This document shows, one piece after another, positions 23,095-36,956 of a stretch of DNA of 64,000 nt (position 1 is its first letter; every line of letters begins with the position of its first letter). Made by a program: the position numbers and the translations under genes. Location of the stretch: contig CM106585.1 of NCBI GenBank assembly GCA_048013815.1, forward strand, positions 11,160,001 to 11,224,000. Reading direction: 5' to 3'. Under the pieces are notes generated by a model that saw nothing but the letters and a program-made list of their open reading frames with translations, was not told where the DNA came from and searched no databases. This DNA is from Setoptus koraiensis (lineage: Eukaryota > Arthropoda).

Positions 23095-24725
23095 AGATGC
23101 CGGCCGGATTGCCAGGATTGTGATGAGTGTATGCAACGATAAAAGGAGAAAGAGAGCGAGAGAGAGGTAATGAATTTGATGAAATTTCAATGTATCTTAT
23201 ATGTATGCAGACTTGCATTTGGATCAAGCTCACCGACTCAAAAGAATCGATCTGACAATGATGTTCAGTCTGACAGCACATGTAAACGTGTCAAATGTCA
23301 CACATGCAAACAAACAAACAATTATGATTATTATTTATATATTACGTGCAATGGATGAAACGTATAATTACCGGTATTGTATATGCACGTCAACTGTCAG
23401 CAAGCAAGTCTTTTCAATGTCAAAATAATCAAAGTTTAAAAGTTAATAGTTGATTGCGTCGTTATTATATATATACATATATATTATTCAATTATACCCT
23501 GCATCGTATTAAATAACCATTGATGTAGAAGCCTATAATTTAAATTAGAATTGTGGTACGCTCTTTGGCCTCCAATCGAGCTATAGATTGTTATAGCAAT
23601 GGTAGACGGTCGCCTTGTTTTTGAGGCGGTGTCGCAATACATCGTCAGTTGCTATAAATATAAATAATAATAATAAACAACAAAGTGAAAATAATTTAAA
23701 TTTACAGTCTGTCACGAACAGCTCCCGCTTGAATGATCTTCGGGTCCTCAAACTCAAACGGGCCTCAACCGGGTTGTTGGTGGGTGTTGTTATTGCTGCT
23801 ATTGATGATGTGAACAACTCGTGCGGCACAAGCACAATTCATGCAATCTAGTGAGTGATTGATTCTGTTGCTGTTGCCATAGGAATTCAAAACCGGAAGC
23901 TGCTTTCCAAGTCGCTCAATTTCGCGCCACGTTTATCTTTAGAGCCAACTAACTCGTAATATCACCATACTTACTTAAGTGATCCATTGAGCTATCAGCG
24001 CAAACGAGGACAATGTGATAGCCAATCGATCACCTATTCGTTTCACCACAAACAACAAGTTTCAAACAAACAAGCGACTGATGGCGCAGGTCAAATCACG
24101 TTGAGCAAATTGTAACAGCTAGACTGAATTTGAATCGAAGCGCTCGATACTCGAATATATCGCCAACATTTCGTTCTCAAGAAAATACCATAAAAATATC
24201 GGCTATTAGCGCCCAAATCAACAGCTTCACAGTGAAACAATAATGACAACAACTCTTCGAAATAATGTGCCAGAAACGATGTTGAAAAAGAGTCTTCTCG
24301 TTCGAATGCCTCACTGAAGATGAGAGGTTCGATTTTCCGACAACTCCAATTTAAAGAGGCCATCAATTTACAGCAAGCAACAAACACTGATTCTTCTGGG
24401 CTACAGATGGCGCCACCGCTAGCGATTTTTCCATTGTGAGCCCTGAATCATCGTCGTCTCTCGACTATCTCGATCTTTCGAGATTCAATAATTAATTAAT
24501 ATTTTTCGAAATTAATTATGTTAGCCGGACAATATAGCAGATATTTGGCATGAAACGTCTTCTCTTTCTGTGACAATTGATGCCATGTTGTGTTTGAAGA
24601 ACGTTGTTAGACGAGCAATGACAGGTGAAGACTCGAAGTGACTCGAAGTGACTCGAAGTGACTCGCGGTGATCGCCGAAATAGACTAACAAATAAATTGC
24701 AAAATCGCTCATTTTTTCGCGCAAA
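23095..24725. other. Noncoding region before the DEG/ENaC gene
   Basis: It holds the 3' flank of the preceding gene (an ATTAAA near 23,507 is a possible poly(A) signal) and the 5' flank or 5' UTR of the channel gene. A 10-base unit ACTCGAAGTG is repeated three times at 24,631-24,660, with a decayed fourth copy, about 60 bases before the channel ATG. Frames at 23,615-23,851 and 24,091-24,387 are not supported as genes. Confidence 0.45.
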
Positions 24726-27700
24726 ATGTTTACCGGCCAGCCAGACGAGAGGCGAAACATGAGAAAAGTAGCGCGAGCCGACAGCCGCATGAGCGACCAA
24801 ATGGACGCCATGGAGGACGATCGGCTCACCATGAGGGCGCTGATAACGTTCTTCTTGAGGCGCTGGTTCACCCTCACCAATGTCATCGAGTTGCTGCTGG
24901 TGGCCAGCTTGATCGCCTGTTGCTCGTATCAGTGCTACGAGATATTGGACGAGTATTACAATTATCCGACCGCGGTGAAAATAGCCGAGCAGGCAAACGG
25001 AAACTTTTACGAGGACGTGCCAGCCATCACGATATGCAACAACAACAAGTATTCGCGCCAGAAGATAAAGCAAAAATTTCCGCACATATACGCGAAAATG
25101 CTCGACTTTGAGCAGCGTCTCACCAAGAGCGAAAGCTTCGGCAAGGGCCTGCAACAGGGCCTGCGAATTCAGGAGATGCTCAACCTGTTCAAAGTGGACG
25201 AGTTTCGCGCCAACCACAAGCCGGCCCCCAAGATGGCGCCCAATCAAACTGAGCGCGGCGAGCGCGTTCCAATCGCGACCAACGCCACTCACCTGGCCGC
25301 CAATGGCACAACTAGTTACGCAATCAATAACACAACCAATTACGCGACCAATCGCACAACCAGTTACGCAACCAATTACGCAAACGGCACTGGGCCGGTC
25401 GGCGAGCCAAACGCAAGCGCAGCGGCGTCGCCCGAACAAGCAACAGAAGCGGAAGAACAGCCGGACAGTTTGGAGTTTCTTAATTGGACCCAATTAGAGC
25501 GCGACATGGGCAACGGAACCATCAGCGGCACCTATCGGTACGCGCCCGATTACGATCTCATGGACGAGATCGATTGCGCCACCATTTGGGGCATCAAGAT
25601 AAAATGTCGCAACGTGGAACGAATAGAGACCATTCAGCCTGGCCAGCGGATTTGCTATACGATATTTCACGATGCCATAATGGAACAGGTTGAGTTTGCC
25701 GAACGCCGACTGATGGCGCGCTTGTCGTCGAGCAGCGATCATCAGCAGTCAAGCCAACGACAAACCATCAGTCAGCAGCAGCGCAATTTGGAGGAGCACG
25801 CCGGCGAGCACAATCGCAAAACGGAACAAGACGTTCCTGTGACACTGTCAACTTCCGGTGCAGGCGCACCGCCTAATAACGGCAAGCGAATGCAACAAGC
25901 GGCCTCTCATGTGCCAAACAATAATCTTTTTTCGCAAATGAAGGTGTTCGAACACAACGAGATATTGCGCATTCACGTGAACTTCTCGCGCGACGATTAC
26001 GGCGACATTCTCGAGTCCATTGGGGCCAGCCTGACGGTGGGCCCGCGAAACGCCGTCGGCGACCGCAGTCACGTCTCCTACGAGATGAGGCCCGGCAACT
26101 GGTACGAGTACTACATCGAGCGGGCAGGTGAGCTTCATTTCGGTGATCGCACTGATTCAAATTGATCGTCGTTTTCGCAAACTGTTGCGCCGTTGGCCGC
26201 TCTCGAGACGCTCGACACTAATTGATTACTATCACTAATTACCGATTTATACCGATTTAATTCATCTAATTCGCATCATCTGGCGACATGTCGGCGATCG
26301 TGTCGGCGATCGTGTCGGCGCAGACTACCAGCGACTGCCGTACCCGTACGAGTCAAACTGCCACGGCTACCTGAAGAAGAAATTCAACGAGGAGCAAATG
26401 GCGCAGCGCATCCTCGAGGACGAGGCCCAACTGGTGGACGAGTCGCAAGTGGTGGAGGACGGCTCAAACATCGATCTGGGGCCCGGCGCCGATTTGAAGG
26501 AGCCCGCCTATTGGTCGCTCACCGTGGACCCGCACACCGACAAACGGGCCCTCATGGACCGCACATTTGGTCGGGTAAGTCAACGGAGACAAATCGAGAT
26601 AATTGGACTCATAATTGTAATTGCAATTGTCAACCAGTTACTGTTCAACCAATTACTGGAGCAAGTTGTTGCAAGGTGGCGCTTGAAGTGTCTGCTTTTT
26701 CGGGCGCCAGGGTGAGCCATGGTCGCCAACAGGTTGCAACATATGCTTTTATGTTTATTTCGCCATGTTGCGCCGAGCCCCTCGAATGTTGGCCGCTGAT
26801 TGAGAGCACAACAAATCTGACAAATCAATCAGCGAGTCGACTTATGCAAATCAGCTTCACATTGGGGCCTGTGTGATGTGAGCAGCGTAATTGTTTGTGC
26901 TCGCTGGCTGGCGGCTTGAGCTGACCGGCTGACAGGCCGGCCGTTGCCAGACGTGAGTATGTTTATAGGTTGGCTGACACGGGCCGGGCCTGTCAGCGAA
27001 ACGGACTCAATGACGGACTCCTGTCCCGTCATTGAGATCCTCCGCGAGGGCAGCAGAAAGCGCGCCAGCGACCGCGCCGGCAACCACGACAACGCCGGCT
27101 GTTCGTGAGGTCGCTTCTGACAGCGATCATACAAAATCATGAGGGTGACGGCGGGCAAAAGTGGCCAGTTGAGCAGTTTGATTTTCAATTAAAATTCGCA
27201 CAATCGGCGTGTGTGCGCCGGTAAACGATGCAACACGATGCAAGCGACCGCCAGCATCCCCGGATAATGGCGGCCCGATAATGGCGGCCGGATAATGGCG
27301 GCCGGATAGTCGAGAGACGGCGCCGGATAGTCGAGAGACGGCGGCGGATAATGGCGACGCATCGATCACAATCGGAGCGCCAGAGAAACTCGAGCAACTG
27401 TTGCCTTTGTTGCGGGCCGGGCCGACGGTGTCCATTGTGGTCGCTGGCCGGCACGTCGAGCCAACGGGATAGGGGCTTCGATCGTGACCATTGTTCGATT
27501 TGTGCCGGCGCGGCCGGCAGCCCGAGCTGGCGTCGGAGCGGCTATCAGTTCTGGCGATCTCGACGAGCCGCTCGTCGGGCCGCTCGTCGACTCGCTCGGG
27601 CCGGTCTGGCCATCCTGTCGTCCGGCCTGCGCCGACTCACTTCAGCCATTACGTATGCGTTATCGTTGGTGGCGCCATCATTGCGTCGACAAGCCGACGA

Positions 27701-29384
27701 GCGGCCCGATTTAGAGCGGCTCAGGTTGTTGCCGGTGTCGTTGTTGTTGTCGTCGTTGTTGCCGGGCTGTCGGTGCGTTGGGTGGGGCGAATTGAGGCCA
27801 GCGGCCAAGCGGAGCTAACGAGTGGCAAGTTGCGAGTCGCCAGAGGATAAGTGGACGTCGACAGCGGCACACAGCCAGAGATGGCGTAGGCAAGATAAAC
27901 AACATTCGGACCGGATTGCGGGATAGGCGCACACTGACGGCTCCACTCAACAGGTCGCCGGCTGTGGCGCATTTCGCTCGCCTCTGTCCGACAGAGTCTG
28001 TCGGCTTGCCAAGCGCGGCTGTCCGACGATGCCCGACGATGCCCGACGATGCTATCGCTTATTGCGCGGACTCGGCTTCGCGGGCGCTCTAATTATTCGC
28101 TAGTCATTGCGTGTGCCTCAATTACCCGTATGCTGGCGCCACTTAGCGACCGATGTGTCCACTTGTTGCCGCTCGCCGGCCACAAAGCTGTCCGGCCGGC
28201 TACCATGGGCTCGTCCGTCGGGCGATAGGGCGATACAAATCGAGACAAACACTGGCCAATTGAGTGGCCGCAATTAGCCCGGCGTCGGCCTGTTGCGCAA
28301 CACGGCCGCTTGTTGCGGGCCGGCGGGTCGGTCCGTCGGCCCGTATAGGTCTCGCGTACAGACTGCGCGGTGCGTTGCTATTGTTTCTGGCGATGTTCTG
28401 GCGAGCTCGATCAATCATTGGCCAATGGTGATCGAGCCGATCGGCGCCGCACAAATATAGAGTTACGCAACTCGCCTTGGTCAGCTGATCGGCTGGTCGG
28501 TTGTGTTGCGGCGGGCAACAACAGCAGCAACAACAACAACAACAACAGCAGCAACAACAGCAACAACAACAAAATTGGGCATGCAATTCAGAGTGTCATA
28601 ACAACAATAACAATCGATTTGCTTCAGCTGGTCGCTTCGTTGTGACGCAATACTTACGTCAGTGGATGCGCTCTCTCGAGTGGCCGCACTTCGCAATGAG
28701 AAAATCTCATTGTGTGTTTAAACACTGGGCTGGGCACACTCGACTGGCTCACCCATTCATTATGTAACTTGTCCAGTGGCTATTTGGCTCTAATCGAGTG
28801 GCGGCCACGTTGAAACTTGTTTTGGTTATATCGTATTTGCTGTGTTGCTTGCATAGGCAGTGGCGCTGGCTCGCCAACCGGCGATTTGATACGATCCAAT
28901 GGCCGATCGCACATGCCCGTTGGACGCAATCTCGGCGGCATCTCGATCTGGATTTGATTTGATCGGATCGGATCTGATCTGATCCAATTTGGTCCGATCC
29001 GATCCAATCCGATCAAATTAGATCCGATACAATTGTTGGCATGCGCTCGCCGTGAAAGCCATCGTCAAAGTCCCAACCAATCGGATCGCACTCAATCCAA
29101 TTGGCCCAGTCTGGCGCTGTCACCGGATAATTGGACGGCGCTATTTGGCAACGGCATTTGCCAACCGCTTGTTGTAATGACACACAATTGTCATTATTGT
29201 CTCGCCAATGTCACTGCTACAACAACACATTCGCTATGGTCGCTTGTTGCGTCATTTGGCGCTTGTTGCGTCAGTTGGCGCTTGTTGCGCAACAGGCTGA
29301 ACAGGTCACACACGGACACACATTGTTGTGGCGAAGTCGTGATGTAAATAGGCGCTCATTTGCACCGCTTGCCCTGGTGCGTGC

Positions 29385-29436
<52 letters not shown>

Positions 29437-32400
29437 ACGATACACGGCCTATGCGACATGGGCCGCCAATACACAAATTGGTGCCTCCGTCGTGACGTTT
29501 GTCGTGCCATTCGGAGCAACATTCGAGAAGCGCCACTTGCGCTCCGACGTCGAACGAGTGCCGCTCGCTTTCCGTTTCCATTCGAAATTCGAACTCGGAG
29601 TTCGAAACTCGCAATTCGCAATTCGAAATTCTAAACTCGGAGTTCGAAACTCGAAAGCTTCGAACTCCGAAGCTCGGAATTCGAAGCGAGCTGCGGCAAC
29701 AATTAACCGTTAACTGGACACTCACCGAAACGGGCTGTCGGCCAGCTGATTACGCCAATCACATCATACCGGCATCATCAGCTGATCCGCGCCGTATATT
29801 ATGCGTCTGTTACGCCGTCTTGTATCACTGCTAATTTGTCAGTGAGCATCCTATTGCGACCGGTTTTGTGGTCGCTGACGCGACTTCCGGTCGGCTCGCA
29901 GTCACTCAAAGGCTTTGAGTCGAAGCGGCGCTGACGGCGTGCCGGGCCGAGCGCGAGCACCGGCGGCTAATTAGCTCGCGTTATCTCATCTTCTGGCGCT
30001 TACCCTGCAGGATGCGGCGCTTGTGACATGCGAGCAGCATCTGGTCAGTGTGCCGGTCGCCGGGCCGGTCAGTTGGTGTCGGCCCATCAGCGGTGATTGC
30101 CGGTTGGCCGTCGCGCAGTTTCGGGCAGTCTCGGGCAGTGTCGGGCAGTGTCGGGCAGTGTCGAGCGGAGCGGACAGGCTCGGGCGGCGCGGACAAGCGT
30201 GCCCGACTTTTTATGCCCCCGATCGGGCACGAAAAGAGCGAAAAGCATAAAAAGCGCAGCGAATGAAAGGGCCATTTCTGCTGTTATCGTCCCGAATGGG
30301 TGGTCGTTCTCGTTTAGTGCCCACTGGCGAGCCTGCTGGCATTTTTGCAACTTGTCGGTGCGGTTGTCGCCAGTTAGCGCCGGTCGGCGGTGTCCATTGT
30401 GGCGCCTGTTGGCGCACATTGGTGTTTATGGCTGCCCGTTGGTGCGCGCCCGGTGCGTGTCGGGTCCGCTCAAGTGCGCCGCTGTCCGTGGGTGTCCATT
30501 GATGTTTATTGATGGAGTGGCCGGGGCAAAAAGTCGGCCGAACAGTCGGGCAAAAAGTCGGGCAAAAAGTCGGGCGAGAAGTCGGGCAAAAAGTAGCGCG
30601 TCGACACGGCGCACTGTGCCGTTGGGCACCGCCGGCAGCCCGACACGCCGGCAGCCCGACACGCCGCCAGCCCGACACGCCGGCAGCCCGACACGCCGCC
30701 AGCGGCCGGATAACGCTCTCTAGCGGCCAGATGCGGCGCACAGATAATGGCCAGTGTCGAGTGGGGCACGGGCACTTGTTGGCCGCTAGTCGGGTGGTCG
30801 CGAGCGGCGATTGTTGTTTGCGCGGCCAGCACAAATTGTTGTTGTCGCTGAAGTGGCCGAAATGATCGCTGCCGGTCGCTGTCGGTCGCCGCCGAGCGGG
30901 CGGAATTCTCGCCGCTCCAGCGACCGTTGGCCAGTGTCGCCCCAATAATTGAGTGGTCAAACAGGGACTGACGCGGCCACACGTTGGCGCACACACGCAG
31001 CGGCGGCGCCAAAACGATAATCAACAGTTGTCCGTTTGTGCAACCACTCTAATGAGCGCGACCTCGCTCAATTGGCTCGAGAGGCGCTGCCGGCCGAAGC
31101 GTCGGGCGTTCCTTTGGCCACTGTGCGACTCGGCGTTCGACGGCCGCTGACCAGCCGACGACGGCGTTCGACGAGCAGCCGCGTTCGACGGGACGACGGC
31201 GTTCGACGCGAGAACGGCGTTCGAAGAACGCCCTGCGCCGCGGTGCGTGCGTTCCGCTGCGCTGGCCAGCGTCGGTGTGTGTGTGTGTGTGCCACCAACG
31301 ACGATCTCCTCGGCCGTGATTGAGATGTCGGCCACCACCCAGGCGACGTCTCAATTGCCAACTCGATTCTCTCATTAGGATTAGCAGCGGGATTACGGCG
31401 ATGCCGCCAGTTGTGCCGTTTCGAACGCCAATTTCGAATTCGAACTGCGAGTGCGAACTTGGAATTGGAATTGGAATTGCCGATGCGAGCTCGAGCTGCC
31501 TTTCGAATGCCTGACTGACGGTTCGAATTCGAATGGCCGAAGCGGTGCCAATTGGACGGCAGGGCGAAATTCGAGCCAGAGCCAACTGCGAGCGGACGGT
31601 TGGCCGTCCCGTGACTTTGGTGGGCCGCCAAGCGGCGGCCCGGTGGCGAGGTGGCCGCCACCAAAGTCATGAGCGTCATAGGTGGCCCGTCCGCAGCTAA
31701 TGACCGCCGCAGCAACAGGTACAGCAACAGCAACAACAGCAGCAACAACAACAGCAACAACAACAGCAACAACAACAGCAGCAACAACAGCAACGGGCCG
31801 GCGCGTATCAGCGCCATCTTGGCTTTGTTGTTGTTGGCCGGCCAGCGGCGTCGTCTTGTGTCGGGCCGGCTGATACTGAGCATAGCAAGTTGCCGATGTG
31901 AGCTGGCGGCCGGCGCACTGACAATTGGCAGCTCGCAGCGTTCGCGGCGCTCGCCATCGGGGCATTCGAAGCGGCCGTCGGCGTGCAGCCCGCAGAGAAC
32001 GCACAGCGCGCCGAGAGAAGCCCGACGACGCGGGCGACGCCGACAACGCCGACTAGGCCGAGGGCAGAGAGAGAGCAGCGAAAGAAGGCGCAAAGAAGGG
32101 CGAAAGAACGCGGAGCTGAATGGAGCGGTTCCATTGTGGAAGCGGCCGAGGTGAAGAGGGCACCTGGGCAGCGCCCTTGAGTGCGGCGCACGCGAACCGA
32201 GCGTCTGCGGTGTGTGTGATGTCTCAATCACGGCATGGTCATTTCGTTCTGGCTCCAAATGAACTCGCCATTGTGCCCATTGTGTGCAGTCGGTCGCTTC
32301 TCGTCGCTTCTTCTCCTCGTCGCTTCTCCGTTCTTCTCGGCCATTCGCGGCATTGTCCGCCGCCGTCGGCCGCTCTCCGAAGTTCTCCCAAGTTGTTCGC

Positions 32401-32817
32401 TGTTGTTGGCCGTTGTTCGCCGCTCTTGGCTGTTCTCTGCGTCGGTGTGCCACTGCAGACAACAGCCAACAACAGCGGCCTTGCTCGGCGCTCATTGGCG
32501 TCGCTCGGCGTTCTCGGCGACGCTGGCCACTTGCTGGCAGCGCGCAGCGCCAACGACATGCAAAAGAACGCCTCCCACTAGCCGCTGACCAGCCATTCTA
32601 GTGACCAGAAGATGCGCCATTGTTGCTGTTGCTGTCGTTGTTGCTGTCGTTGTCGTTGGTGCTGTTGCTGTTGTTGCCGTCGCTGTCGCTGCTGGCGCTG
32701 TTGTTGGTGCTGTTGTTGGCGTCGTCGTTGGCGTCGTTGTTGGCGTCGTTGTGCGAGCAGTGCCAAAGAACAATTCTCGTCTCGTTCTGGAGCAAAGGGC
32801 AGCGAATCTTCCCTGCG

Positions 32818-32910
<93 letters not shown>

Positions 32911-35900
32911 CAACTCCGACAGAGCGCCAGATAGACACATAATAGGCCGCTCTGGCCTATTATGTATTTGCTCACATATCCAGCCATGTCTAGCCATGTC
33001 CAGCCGTGTCCAGCCGTGTCCAGCCGTGTCCAGCTCATATGCTGCCAGCCAATGAATGGCAGCGACGATAATGGCGATTCGCGGTGGCCAGCTCGGCCAA
33101 ATTGGCCAGCTCGGCGTAGAGGCGGCGCTACAGCGGCCATAGCTCGCCAAATTGCGAGCAAATTGCAGCCGCGACTCGCTGCAAGCGAGCGAGTAGAGAC
33201 ACAAACAATTGCTGGCCAGATTGAACGAGCATGATTACCGATGGGCATCACAATCGTTCTTTCTGGCTTCGTTCGGCCGTCCGCTTTACGGCGACCCGAC
33301 CGACGCCGGGCCGCGCCGACCAATGGCAAGACTAGATTAAATTGGCTCCGACCAACCTGTTGCCGGTGCCGTCGTTGCCGTTGTTGTTGCCGTTGTTGCC
33401 GTTGTTGTTGTTGTTGTTGTTGTTGCTGCTGGCGCTGTCGTTGTGTCGGCTGTCGTTGTTGTTGCTGTTGTTGGCTCGGCCGTTGTTGTTGTTGCTGCTG
33501 CTGTCGTTGTGTCGGCTGTCGTTGCTCACGGCGGCGCGCTGGTGGCGATGGTGGCCCACCTATAATCGCACCACCTAACACGAAGCATTGTAGCCGACAG
33601 CAACAAGTGCAACTGCGGCCAACTGACAGGCCGCTCAAAACAACAACGACGTATCTCGCTTGTTTATCACTGCACACATCGCCCCCCGCTCACCTGTAGC
33701 GCCTGCCAACTCGGGCCCGTCTATAACAACAGCAGATATAATAATAACAACAGCTGATATAATCATAACAACAGCTGATATAATCATAACAACAGCTGAT
33801 ATAATCATAATAATAGATGAAATAATAGCAATAGCAATACCGATAGTGATAATAGCAGTCGCAGTAACGATGGTTGGCGCTGCTCGCGATGCGGCCGTCG
33901 CTCGCAACATCCAGCTCGCAACAACCAGCTCGCAACAGCCAAGGTCTGGCTCGATTCGCGTCCATTCAGCTCATTGGACATCGTCGTTTATTCTGTAGCA
34001 AAGCCAGCGAAACGCCAAAGCCAATCGCCCCATTGCCGAGACGCCACCACCAAATCTAATCTGCTCGGCTCGCTCACTGCGCCACATTCGCGCACTTTGC
34101 GTAACATTCGCGCACTTTGCACAACATTTGCGCGCACTGTGCGCCGCGCACAGGTGCAGTTACCTGGACAGGTGAGGCTGACAATTTTATTTGTGTTGAA
34201 TTTTGCTTGTGACGCACAGGTTGCGTGAGCAGAGCGGGCATCGCTGGCTCGCGAGAGATTGCGCAACCAGTTGATTCGCGCGAGAAAACTCGCGCTCGTG
34301 TGCCAGCACCGCACACAATCGGCAATTGGCGCTCGAATGCCGGCTCGCCAAGAGAGAATTTCCCCATCAGGTGCCCGTTCGAACGGGCATTCCGATGGGC
34401 ATTCCAATGGGCATTCCAGTGGGCATTCGAATAAGCATTCCAATACCCCTTCGAATGCCCCTTCGCTCGGCGAACAAGCTGGAACTGGCCGGCAAAAGTT
34501 GTTTTGTGCTCAACGACGACTGCCTATAGGTCTCACAGTGCGACGAACAATGGCCAGGGCTCATTGGCGCCCATATAGATTAAGATAGATGGCGCATGGG
34601 TGAATGTTCTAATTATAGGTCGAGTGCCCAAGCCGGGTTAAGCCAGACAACAATTGACGGCCTGCCGAAGCCGCCTATATTTGCGCAGCGTCGTGTCCCC
34701 CGAGTCTGGCCGAGCGGCCGAACTGCGGCGCCGCACTCGACGGGCCGGCGCACCGGCACACTGGTCGGGCCGGCGAGTCGGTTCGCAGCGAAGCGCAAAG
34801 AATCGCTCGCTGCAATTGTCTAAGATAATTTAAATAATAAGATGCCATTATGTGGCCCTAAATTGTGTTGCGCTGGCAGTTGGCGTGATGAGTATGACGC
34901 CTAATGCGAGCCTAATACGCGACCTGCCGGCCATTGTGTGAGTGCGCATCTCGCCGAACGGCTCGCGAGCTGGCCAGCGAACGCTTCGCTGGGCCGGGCG
35001 CAAGGGCCGCCGAAGGCGCCTACAAACGCCAACTGGTCGCTGGCGAGCTCTGAGTTGCTGTGTAAGTTGTTGCGCAAAAATATCGTGATGCACAACAACG
35101 GCAACAGCAACCACGACGCCATCCATAATCCATTCCATTTCGAATTGAATCCAATTGGAATTGGAAGGCGAACGCGAACGCGAATCCAAATTTTCCGAAT
35201 TCTTACGCCAACGAACGGCAGCGAACGGCCAGAAAAGAAGCACAAAGTGCGACCAAGCCAAGTTAATAAGCCATTGAGTAGGCCATTGTTCTTTGGGCGA
35301 CTCTTGGCTGGCGAGTTTGTCCGGGCGAGCGACTCCAAGCGCAACCAAGTGCCTACAAATTACAATACCGACTGCTACATGTTGTTGTCATTCGTGTACG
35401 GCTACCCGTTTCTCGGGCCGTCGTTGGCGTCTGGTTGTTGTCGCTGGCGTCGTTGTTGTCGTTGTTGTTGTTGCTGTTGATGCTGTTGTTGCCGCTGTTG
35501 TTGCTGTTGCTGCTAAACACGGCCACCAAGCGCCAGCGAGTAATCTAGTTGATGGGATTCAACAGGTAGCTGCGCCGCATTGTTTTTGCCTCTTCTCCTT
35601 ATTCATCTATTTTTAGTATCTCTCTCTCTCTACTTGACTTCACATGGGATCTATCAATGGCCAGCGACGGCACAACAACAGCACAACAGCAACACAACAA
35701 CAGCAACAGCACAACAGCAACACAACAGCGACAGCACAACAGCAACAACTCTAGCCAGGCGCACCACACAGCTAGCAAGAAGATATCAGTCAAGTACAAA
35801 ACGACCACCTGTCAGTGTCAGGGCGATTGAGAATTTTTAGCACATCAATGACAGCGAAGCCCAATTGGCAATTGCGTTGCAGACAAACAGACGGTCGGTG

Positions 35901-35990
35901 CTCGATTCGCAGACAACTGCTGCGAATTGTCGATTCCAATTCTTCGACAGGTACGCTTCGACTCGGATCACACACAATATAGACTGTCGT

Positions 35991-36067
<77 letters not shown>

Positions 36068-36924
36068 TTGTTGTTCTCCCAACGCCAACGAATGCCGCCA
36101 CCTCGAATGCGTCTCAATGGTCGCCACTTGAGTGCGAGCGTCCCACTGGTCGCGCCGGCCAACTCGAACAGCGAATTGTTCTCCTCGCCTGTTCTTCTCG
36201 CCTGTTCTCCTCACCTGTTCTCCTCACCTGTGTGTGTGTGTGTGTGTGTGTGTGCTCTTTAAAAAGAACAATCTCCTCTACTAATCACCAGTTGATTACG
36301 TAACCAAAAGTTCGGCTCGCACAAACGATGGCCCGCCATGCTTCATCGTTCACCCATAACATTGCATACTGCCGACTATTTGCAACACTGTCCAGTAGAT
36401 GCTGTTGCTGTGGCCGTTGACGGGCGCTGAACCCTTGCTCACCTGTCGCCGGCTGACCACTGTCCCATGCACTGTGCCGTGCCGTTTGCTGCGCCATCGA
36501 TGTCTTCATTTGACGTCTGCATCACCCGTGTCAGTGCGCTGCTCAGTGTCTGAAATTGCTCAGATTTTAGACATGAGCACAGCAATTCTAACAAGTAAGT
36601 TGCAAGTGTGACAGTTGTCGCCCCAACAATAATTGACCAATCAGTGCAGTTATTGCCAGTTATGAATATGCTGCTTGTAATTGTAACAACTTGTGCCGCC
36701 ATTCACGACTGCGAGCCCACTAATTTTGTAGTGCTAAATCAATAATTGTTGCTTCTCGGCACAGCTTGCCAGGGGCCCAGCGTGAGCTGAAGAAGCGGAC
36801 AACGAGAAATGGAACTCGGAATGCGGATTGCGCAATTCGAATCAATTTGGCCGTAATCGTACGATTTGTGTCACGTCGGTCAACCGCTTGTTCGCTTGTT
36901 GCTGTTGGTCAAAACAACCGGCAG

Positions 36925-36956
<32 letters not shown>

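Noticed and set aside
28200-28770. Opposed poly-Gln and poly-Cys open frames
   Set aside because: Both strands and several frames are open across the same CAACAG array, the signature of a microsatellite rather than a gene.
31500-31540. Possible tRNA B box (GGTTCGAATTC)
   Set aside because: No A box at the right distance and no cloverleaf fold. It belongs to a TTCGAA-rich repeat stretch.
32598-33677. Long minus-strand frame of 359 codons
   Set aside because: It is composed of Gln-rich, Val-Cys alternating (from CA repeats) and Asn-Ser tracts. It is stop-free only because of repeats and contains no recognisable domain.
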